From contig NZ_JAIBES010000090.1 in the NCBI RefSeq assembly GCF_019459305.1, positions 1 through 61,651 on the forward strand: 61,651 nucleotides of DNA, written 5' to 3'. Each line of letters starts with the position of its first letter. The first letter of the stretch is position 1. Positions 55,575-61,651 of this stretch are shown here, one piece after another. The notes beneath the pieces are model-generated. The model did no database searches and had not been told where the DNA came from. It saw only the letters and a program-made list of their open reading frames with translations. This DNA comes from Sphingopyxis sp. (GTDB taxonomy: Bacteria; Pseudomonadota; Alphaproteobacteria; Sphingomonadales; Sphingomonadaceae). The position numbers were made by a program, and so were the translations under genes.

Positions 55575-58500
55575 TGCGTCACTCCAAGGGCCGCCGCGAG
55601 CTCAGGCGGCATTTCTGCTCCCGGAGATTCGGGAAGTTCGATGAGGTGGTCGCCATTGTTTTCACAGCGGCTCACGAGCGTGGGAGGCGCGCCTCCAATT
55701 ACGGCGAGCACGAGATGACTGCTCCAATAGAGCGCGCCAGGCACGGATACGGTCGAGGGCTTGGGAGCCCCCCAACTTTCGAGTGCCGAGAGCCATGGTC
55801 CCGCGGGTCCAGTGCCACTGTCAGACGGAACCGGTTTGTCACGCTCGCATTTGCTCAGGCGGCGGAGCACTTCGAGGACCGTCTCGTCGCGCCGGTCGAT
55901 CAGCTCATGGTCTGGCTGATTGTAATATGACAGCACGCAGCGATAGCATCCTGCTACGCATGGCTCATCGCCATCCTGTAGTTCGTCACCAACCCATTTG
56001 TAATGCATTAGCTCGAGTGATGCTTCGGCGAGGCGCCGCCAGTGGGCCGGATCGTCGATGAGACGTTTGAGAACACCGGCTCCGCCTTCTGTTGCTTCAT
56101 AGAACAAAATGGCGTTGCGGTTATCGCGTGTCGGTAGCGGTTCACCGAGAAGCTCTCCCGTTTCCAGAACGTGTTCCGTCTCGATTGCTCGAATGAGAAT
56201 ATGTTGGAGCGTAGCCAATTGCGCGGTCGACAGCCCTAGTTTCTCGTCGAACTGTACAAGCAAAGCGTTTTTGGTGTCTTCGACGACCGGTACAATCGAC
56301 TGGCGTCGCGGCGATCGCGGATCTTCCCCGAACTTTTCATCATCGTCAGGGTTGGTGAGCCACCGGCCAGTCAATGTGTCGATGTCAAAGCCAATTTGCG
56401 CCTTTTCTTTACGACGCCTCAGACCCAAATTGACCCGCGATAGCTTGGTTTGCGGTCCGTAGCGCAACATGGCTAGCGGGCTTTCGCCCGACTTGAGAAG
56501 CAGCTCTTCTCGCCGTCCGGCTTCCCATTCGAAAATAGTCCGCAGCTCGAAGCCGCGGCGTTGGCGGTCTTCGTCGTTGGCAGTGATGCGCGCCCCGGGT
56601 ACCGCGTCGACATTCTCGATACGGTAGAGCTTGGCGAGCCGACCCTCGTCTGTGAGTAGGTCGCCGCAGACCGAGCACCGCTCTTGGGTGTCCTCGCGAT
56701 GCGCCGCGCCGCAGGTTTGACAACATTTGAGTGTGTCGGTGGTCAGCGATTGGTCATCGTTTCGTGACCCGGAGCGCAGCTTCGCGCGGTTGCACCTGTA
56801 AGCTTTCCCCTCATGATATACGAGACTGTTCGGGCCGAACTCGGAGATCGCCAAAAATCTAGGGCGTTGAAGCACGGTCGACGACTTTTCGGCGTCGATG
56901 AAGGCATAGAGCGGCAACCGCGGGAAGTTGTAGCCCGGCAAGAAGCCTTCCGTCGCCAGATAGCGGTAGACGTAAAAATCGGAGCTCTGAGATGAGGTTC
57001 CTGTCTCGAGCAAGCCAATCTGCTTGTTGGCCGAAGCGGCTCGGGCGCCATAGGCGGCGCGCTCGGCTTTATCGAGGCCGGTCTTTTGGAGAATCTTCGA
57101 CGCAAATGCCAAATCTTGGTGCGCGGAATCGTAGAGACCGCGCCAGCGATTGAGGGCGTTGCCGAACGACGCAGCTGCTTTGGGCCACAAGCCTTGCACA
57201 AAGACCGTGGGATCGCCGATTTGCTCAGAGCCAGTTCCGGGGAGCGCAGAGGCGACAATGCGAACGGCTCGGGCCTCCGAAGAAGCGTCAGAACTCGCTT
57301 GCTCAAATGCCGCCAGAATGTCGTGCTTTACCGGCGATCCTTCGACCTGCATTTCGAGATTGTCAGGGATTGAAGTGGCAAGGGCTATCTTTGCCGATGC
57401 TAGCCACTCCGCGTGAACATGCGCGGCGAGTAGGTCTGCGTTCTCGAGTTCGATAGCGGGCGCTCTGACAATGCCAGCGACGAGATCAATTCTTCGCTCG
57501 AAATAATATTGGTCGTGCGGGCTCTGCGCGGCGCAATAGGTGACTACGAGTGCAGCCTGGCCACTTCGGCCGGCGCGGCCGGCGCGTTGGGCATAGTTTG
57601 CCGGCGTCGGGGGTGCGTTTCGTAGGTAAACGACATTGAGCTGGGAGATGTCTACGCCGAGCTCCATCGTGGGCGAGCAGTACAGCAGCGGCAGAAAGTC
57701 GCGGCGCTCGGCCATAACTTTTTCATTGGCAGCCAGCTCGTGCATTCGTTTTTTGTCGTTCTCCCCTTGCCGGAACCGGCATTCGCGAAATTCACGAAGC
57801 GTGGCTTCGACCTGTGCCGTGTGCTCGCGAGCTTCAAAGGCCATGGGTAACGATCCAGGCGTTCCGAGCCGTGCGGCAACGTCCGAATAGAGTTCGGAGA
57901 AGAACGGGTTCGCGTCTTTGTTAGCCGGCTTCCCATCGCCGGGGCGCAGCCTGATGGCTCCGGGGGCAAGCCGCCAGCCAGAATGAAATCGCCGCACGAT
58001 CTGGTGCCGGCTGGCTGCCATCAACATGGCCTCTAGAAGTGGTTCGCGGTCCTTGAGGTCGATACCTCCGGCGAGCTTCCCGATATCTCGAGCGAGCTTG
58101 CTACGACCGGACACCTTTACGACGCGATCGTATTTCCCCGCGTCCGTCCCGAGGACCAAAGTGGTGACGTAGTTTAGGTCGCGCGCTTGTTCTTCATTTC
58201 CAATCGCCCATGGATCTTTCAGCACTTGCCGTGACTTCTCGGCAGTTTGGTCGAGCTCGACTTGATCAAGTGCATCGGTCGCGACAGCAAGACCTTGGCG
58301 CATCCGGTCAAATAGGTCGAGGAACATCCTCTCGCGTGTCGCGCCGGAAAGTTCGGCAAGGATTTCAAATCCGCGACCCTGGTCGGCAGTCACCGTTTCC
58401 TGGTCTATTCCGGAGCAGCTTTCGTCGTCTCCGGCGAGATCCTTCACTCCAGGATAATTTACGTCGATAAGATCGAGCTGGTCGAGATTGGGATTTGTAA

Positions 58501-60658
58501 AGCGCCATCCCCGACGGAGGTCGTTCCAAAGGCGATGTGCAAGAACGCGGTTTACCGACCGCTTTGCCTCATCCAACGCTGCAAAGCCCTTTGGATTTTC
58601 GTCAATCATCCACGCTCCGCGGCGAGTCTTGTCTTCGGGATCAAATCCCAGCGCACGTCGCAACGCGTCGCCGAACTGTTCGTGCGAGAGCCCTTCTTCG
58701 CCGGCGTCACGAACTGCGCGAAGCATTGCCCCGCGGAGCAGGGTGACAAATATGAAATCATTGAAATGTCCCGATTGCAGCGCGGCATCTTGTCGGTTGT
58801 CGGAGAAGCCGAGAAGTTTTCGCCGCTCCTTTTTCGGCGGGATACGCTCCCGTTCCATCCAATCCAGGATGGCTGCACTGATGAGTGTTGTCGCCGAACT
58901 GCGGCCCTCAGCCGAGAGCCCTGCAAGCTTATTGATATCGCGCGCTTGCGACGGCGGCTCATGCCGGCAGTTCGGGCAGAACCTGTACTTGCCTGGAAAG
59001 AACCAAGCTCGAGTGCCGTTTTCGTCGTGTCGACCGTCGGGTGCGAGCATCATGAGCCGGCCCTCATGTTTGCCCTTGTGACTGGCTTTGAGGCGCGGGC
59101 CGGCTTTCGATTCCTCGAGCCAATCGGCCGGATATTCTTCGAGTTCGCCAGTGAAGGGTAGTTCGCCGTCAATGTCCGGGACGAGGAAGCCGTGCTGCCA
59201 TCCCTCTTCATCAACATCGTCACGTGGGGTTTGGTCGATGGCGCGGGCTACCACCAATCCGTCATCGTCTATCGAAACCGAATGCGCTTCCTGTCCACAC
59301 TCCCGGCAGAAGAAAACCGGATAAAGGCGTGCAGAGGCATCGTCGCGATCGAACTTCTCGGCTGCGAGCGCCACTCTACGCTTTCCGAGCGGATGGAGGG
59401 TCGCATGAGCATGGCCGGCACCGGATAGGAAGCGGTGGAGTTTGAACGCCATAAAGGACTGTTCACGCTCATTGATGCAGGCACTCATCGCGACAAGACG
59501 TGAGGCCAAAGCCTCGCGGCATTGTCCCTCACTGAGTTCGGTAACTTCTGCCAGTGATCTTGCAGCATCTGTCAGGGTGCGCGGCGGTCGACGGCGACGC
59601 GTCTCATCACCTATCAGGCCGATGTTGAGCTCAATCCAGATGGCGATCGGATCAGTTTCAAAGCCGCTAAATGTGCGCGGAACCTCGTCCTTCGCCAAGA
59701 TGGCCGCACGCAGACCCGGGCCAGGTATGCCGATCGTGCATCGATCGAGACTTTCGGTGATGACATCGTCTTTGAGTACAGGGCTGCCAAATAGCTTTGT
59801 CCCAACCTCGGCAACCGCTTTGCGGCCGGCGTCTTCGTCGCCCGAAGCCATCGTCGCGGACGTGCCGATACACAGCATCTTTTTTGCGCCCAAGCGCTCG
59901 CGTACGCGGCGTACGAGCATCGCAACATCGGCACCCTGGCGTCCTCGATAGGTGTGGAGCTCGTCGAGCACGAGAAACTCCAGCCCTTGCATGTTGCCGA
60001 CGACTTCGCGATCGATACCGTCCTGCCGTGTCATTAGCAGCTCAAGCATCATAAAGTTTGTCAGGATGATGTCGGGTGGGTCTGCCGCAATGCGCTTTCG
60101 TTCGGCGTCTGGGTCTTGACCGGTGTAGCGGGCAAATGTTGGTGTTAGCTCATCGGAAAGTCCGCAGCCGCCAATGAATTTTTCCAGCTCTTCGCGTTGC
60201 GAATTTGCGAGCGCGTTCATCGGATAAATTACGATTGCTCGGGTACGACGTGGCTCGCCAGCTCGTCGGGCTTTTAAAATGCGGTCGATCAACGGCACGA
60301 AAAAGCAGAGCGATTTGCCCGAGCCAGTGCCCGTAGTGACAATGTAATTGCGGCCTTGCAGAGCCTTACCCAGAGCCTCGTCTTGATGCCTATGCAGATT
60401 TATAGGGACGCGCTCGGCGCCGAACGCAAATACGCGCGGCAGGTCAGGGTCGATCAGCCCGTCAGTAGCGAGCTGCGAGAGAGGACGTCCGGGCAGGAAG
60501 TGCGGGTTCACCCCAATCAAAGGCTCGGGCCAGAATTTTCCGCTGCGATAGATCGCGTCTACCTGTTCGCGGACGTCGTCAGCCCGAATGGTTGTGAAGG
60601 AGCGGGCGAATTCTTCGTATTTGGCTACCAGCTCGGAATCGAGATCGAAAACATTCAT
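55571..60658 (-). CDS. Fused DrmA/DrmB-like helicase with C-terminal DUF1998
   Basis: A 1695-residue protein, the first gene of the defence operon. Helicase core: LHRHQDEALGKALQGRNYIVTTGTGSGKSLCFFVPL (Walker A about 108-116), VIYPMNALANSQREEL, LDELHTYRGRQGADV (DELH 232-235), GTSATMAS, then far downstream YCSPTMELGVDISQLNVVYLRNAPPTPANYAQRAGRAGRSGQ (about 1000-1035). Four cysteine clusters: CRECG near 456, CPNC near 563, CCQTCG...CSVCG near 1322 and CVAGCYRCVLSYYNQPDH near 1573, the last typical of DUF1998. DISARM normally has DrmA (helicase) and DrmB (DUF1998) as separate genes whose lengths add up to about this; Druantia DruE is the other family with this build. The neighbours favour DISARM. 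Confidence 0.88.
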   Translation of the reverse strand: MNVFDLDSELVAKYEEFARSFTTIRADDVREQVDAIYRSGKFWPEPLIGVNPHFLPGRPLSQLATDGLIDPDLPRVFAFGAERVPINLHRHQDEALGKALQGRNYIVTTGTGSGKSLCFFVPLIDRILKARRAGEPRRTRAIVIYPMNALANSQREELEKFIGGCGLSDELTPTFARYTGQDPDAERKRIAADPPDIILTNFMMLELLMTRQDGIDREVVGNMQGLEFLVLDELHTYRGRQGADVAMLVRRVRERLGAKKMLCIGTSATMASGDEDAGRKAVAEVGTKLFGSPVLKDDVITESLDRCTIGIPGPGLRAAILAKDEVPRTFSGFETDPIAIWIELNIGLIGDETRRRRPPRTLTDAARSLAEVTELSEGQCREALASRLVAMSACINEREQSFMAFKLHRFLSGAGHAHATLHPLGKRRVALAAEKFDRDDASARLYPVFFCRECGQEAHSVSIDDDGLVVARAIDQTPRDDVDEEGWQHGFLVPDIDGELPFTGELEEYPADWLEESKAGPRLKASHKGKHEGRLMMLAPDGRHDENGTRAWFFPGKYRFCPNCRHEPPSQARDINKLAGLSAEGRSSATTLISAAILDWMERERIPPKKERRKLLGFSDNRQDAALQSGHFNDFIFVTLLRGAMLRAVRDAGEEGLSHEQFGDALRRALGFDPEDKTRRGAWMIDENPKGFAALDEAKRSVNRVLAHRLWNDLRRGWRFTNPNLDQLDLIDVNYPGVKDLAGDDESCSGIDQETVTADQGRGFEILAELSGATRERMFLDLFDRMRQGLAVATDALDQVELDQTAEKSRQVLKDPWAIGNEEQARDLNYVTTLVLGTDAGKYDRVVKVSGRSKLARDIGKLAGGIDLKDREPLLEAMLMAASRHQIVRRFHSGWRLAPGAIRLRPGDGKPANKDANPFFSELYSDVAARLGTPGSLPMAFEAREHTAQVEATLREFRECRFRQGENDKKRMHELAANEKVMAERRDFLPLLYCSPTMELGVDISQLNVVYLRNAPPTPANYAQRAGRAGRSGQAALVVTYCAAQSPHDQYYFERRIDLVAGIVRAPAIELENADLLAAHVHAEWLASAKIALATSIPDNLEMQVEGSPVKHDILAAFEQASSDASSEARAVRIVASALPGTGSEQIGDPTVFVQGLWPKAAASFGNALNRWRGLYDSAHQDLAFASKILQKTGLDKAERAAYGARAASANKQIGLLETGTSSQSSDFYVYRYLATEGFLPGYNFPRLPLYAFIDAEKSSTVLQRPRFLAISEFGPNSLVYHEGKAYRCNRAKLRSGSRNDDQSLTTDTLKCCQTCGAAHREDTQERCSVCGDLLTDEGRLAKLYRIENVDAVPGARITANDEDRQRRGFELRTIFEWEAGRREELLLKSGESPLAMLRYGPQTKLSRVNLGLRRRKEKAQIGFDIDTLTGRWLTNPDDDEKFGEDPRSPRRQSIVPVVEDTKNALLVQFDEKLGLSTAQLATLQHILIRAIETEHVLETGELLGEPLPTRDNRNAILFYEATEGGAGVLKRLIDDPAHWRRLAEASLELMHYKWVGDELQDGDEPCVAGCYRCVLSYYNQPDHELIDRRDETVLEVLRRLSKCERDKPVPSDSGTGPAGPWLSALESWGAPKPSTVSVPGALYWSSHLVLAVIGGAPPTLVSRCENNGDHLIELPESPGAEMPPELAAALGVTQ

Positions 60659-61224
60659 ACTGGCGCCCCTCTTATCCGATCGCTTGAAGGCGGCAATATT
60701 CGTCCAGCGTCAATAGGCTGAGCATGCATTCAACCATATTGACGCTAATTCTCTACCGATATTGGAGGCAGCCATGTGGGGCTGCTCATGCTGCCCTGCT
60801 GGGCGCTTGATGTCGCTCTTCAATGCCGAATGAGATTGAACTGATTTCCATGCGGATTGGAGCTCCTTAGCTATAATTGAAAAGTCACCTGGCGCCGCGA
60901 CGCCAATCTCCGCGGATCGAAATTCGCATGCCAGAACGATTGAAATCCCGCCTGCTAAACCACCAATCGGCCAGCTCCCCCGAGATTTTGCAGCCGCGAC
61001 TCGGCAATCGGCCGCGGCTCCGAGAGCAAACCGTCGCCCATGCTTCTACACAGATAGCTATACAGCGCGCTATGCAGTATTCCGCTCCTAAGCGACCGAA
61101 AAACCACTCGGAGACGTGAGTCAAAATATTGGCATAATATGTTGATTTAAAAAGAGAAAAAGGACACTTCTGATGTTGGTTCGGGCGTCATAAGTTCTCC
61201 TCTCGATATTTCGGGAGGCGATCG
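60659..61224. other. Intergenic region upstream of the defence operon and the AlpA-like gene
   Basis: About 566 bases without a convincing gene. It holds the 10-base inverted repeat near 60706-60746, a TATAAT at 60872-60877 without a good -35, two overlapping ~80-codon frames on opposite strands around 60.9-61.1 kb with no family similarity, and an AT-rich stretch with ATATT-GGCAT-AATAT near 61127. It should contain the promoters of both flanking divergent genes. Confidence 0.5.
60706..60746. promoter_or_regulatory. 10-base inverted repeat upstream of the defence operon (candidate operator)
   Basis: AGCGTCAATA (60706-60715) and TATTGACGCT (60737-60746) are perfect reverse complements with a 21-base spacer, so arm centres are 31 bases apart, about three helical turns on one face. 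It lies 48-88 bases before the first start codon of the operon, where a repressor would act. TTGACG-type -35 hexamers lie within both arms. Confidence 0.6.
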
Positions 61225-61434
61225 ATGTCTGGGACGGAAGAGCTGAAATTTTTACTCGAGGGGGAGCTCGCTCGACGGTGGCGGGTGCATATTGGGACGC
61301 TGCAGCGGTGGAGGTACCGCGGAACGGGACCAAAGTATGTTAAGGTCGGCGGGCGCATACTTTACCCGATTACTGCGCTGGAAATCTATGAAGCGCAACA
61401 CCTCACCACGGTCGTGTCCCATATGATGGTGTAG
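61225..61434 (+). CDS. AlpA/excisionase-like helix-turn-helix protein
   Basis: A 69-residue protein with a winged-helix/MerR-type DNA-binding pattern: FLLEGELARRWRVHIGTLQRWRYRGTGPKYVKVGGRILYPITALEIYEAQ. This is the fold of AlpA regulators and excisionases, common in integrative elements, where they control integrase expression or excision. A strong GGGAGG lies before the ATG. It is divergent from the defence operon with 566 bases between and may control it or the element. Confidence 0.8.
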   Translation: MSGTEELKFLLEGELARRWRVHIGTLQRWRYRGTGPKYVKVGGRILYPITALEIYEAQHLTTVVSHMMV

Positions 61435-61478
61435 GTTCGCCGGCGTAGCCTTAGCGATCTCCGGCCAAGCCGGGTTGA

Positions 61479-61651
61479 TCATGCTGCCATGGCGGGCAAC
61501 GTGATGATGTCATTATCGCTTAATCCCGAGACGCTCTCAAGGGTCATGTAGCGGCAACGCTGGACTGCCCATTCATCGTTCTGTTCCAGCAGGATGGCGC
61601 CGACCAGGCGCGTAATCGCCGCCTCATTGGGGAAGATGCCGACGACGTCGG
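61479..61651 (-). mobile_element. IS256-family transposase, C-terminal end only, cut by the right edge
   Basis: The minus strand reads an open frame entering from beyond the edge: VVGIFPNEAAITRLVGAILLEQNDEW, then RCRYMTLESVSGLSDND and MAA before TGA at 61479-61481. FPNEAAxxRLVGAxLLEQNDEW is the well-kept C-terminal end of IS256/mutator-type transposases. The catalytic DDE part is outside the window, so completeness is unknown. An IS next to the AlpA-like gene fits a mobile region; the insertion ends cannot be seen. Confidence 0.85.

Larger units (their letters stand above)
35968..61651. mobile_element. Accessory genomic island with defence genes; right end outside the window
   Basis: Content changes sharply at the tRNA fragment: to the left are conserved metabolic genes, to the right only helicases, nucleases, a DNA methyltransferase, unknown genes, an AlpA-like regulator and an IS256-type transposase. 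The 36-44 kb part also looks less GC-rich than the left half. No integrase gene is visible, so the recombinase would be at the far end or lost. With the tRNA copy read left to right, the textbook geometry puts the element to its left, which does not fit the core genes there; a rearrangement or stacked insertions at one site would explain this. The boundary is therefore inference. Confidence 0.55.

Noticed and set aside
55571..60658. Reading the giant helicase-DUF1998 protein as a simple MrfA/YprA repair helicase.
   Set aside because: It is more than twice the MrfA length, with long insertions and extra cysteine clusters, and it is embedded in an operon with a methyltransferase and nucleases.
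60877..61124. Two overlapping ~80-codon frames on opposite strands in the gap before the AlpA-like gene.
   Set aside because: Neither has a good ribosome site or family similarity; the plus-strand start (RIEIRMPERLKSRL) faintly recalls a ribbon-helix-helix, but the rest does not continue the fold.

Overview
The window is GC-rich chromosomal DNA that looks like an alphaproteobacterium of the Sphingomonadales (Sphingopyxis/Sphingomonas type). The clues are a large TonB-dependent receptor beside a sulfotransferase-like gene and an aspartyl-hydroxylase-like gene, a DUF2093 gene, a HIG1-type twin-membrane-span protein, an Excalibur protein, and heavy G/C use at third codon positions. This taxonomic reading is inference; there is no rRNA in the window.

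Positions 1 to about 35.4 kb are mostly ordinary core genome. In order they hold: an M16 zinc protease (cut by the left edge), a penicillin-acylase-family hydrolase, a secreted leucyl aminopeptidase, clpB behind a possible heat-shock promoter, three tandem paralogous small secreted proteins, a damaged aspartyl-hydroxylase gene divergent from a sulfotransferase-like gene, a TonB receptor, an M23 lipoprotein with a DUF2093 partner, xseA and purD (whose start codons share one CATG), a HhH membrane protein, a CorC/HlyC transporter-type protein, an OmpA-like lipoprotein gene broken by two in-frame stops, a tightly overlapping six-gene operon (queuosine-precursor transporter, argB, yggT, folD, NTF2-like lipoprotein, marC), a nucleoside transporter, two small secreted proteins, an epoxide hydrolase, a 3-hydroxyacyl-CoA dehydrogenase, the ergothioneine pair egtB-egtD, cobalamin adenosyltransferase, a HIG1 protein, gluQ and an HNH nuclease.

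At 35923-35967 lies a 45-base copy of the 3' half of an initiator tRNA without its 5' half. This is the signature of a site-specific integration junction. Just beyond it are three GGAAGCAC direct repeats at 33-34 base spacing and a perfect 9+3+9 hairpin. From there to the right edge the content is accessory: a very large exonuclease-RecQ-UvrD fusion, two small unknown genes, and a long minus-strand operon running from 60.66 kb down to 42.59 kb.

That operon is the most interesting part. In transcription order it encodes a 1695-residue helicase with a C-terminal DUF1998-type cysteine cluster (it looks like DISARM DrmA and DrmB fused), a SNF2-type helicase (DrmD-like), a 1345-residue N6-adenine-type DNA methyltransferase (DrmMI-like), a GIY-YIG-like protein, an HNH nuclease, an unknown 511-residue protein, an 807-residue double-HxK/GSxN phospholipase-D-like protein and a DUF429 protein. 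Most junctions are 1-4 base overlaps, so the genes are very probably co-expressed. I read it as a DISARM class-1-like anti-phage system with a fused core and extra nucleases. The right edge carries an AlpA/excisionase-like helix-turn-helix gene and the 3' end of an IS256-family transposase, which agrees with a mobile island.
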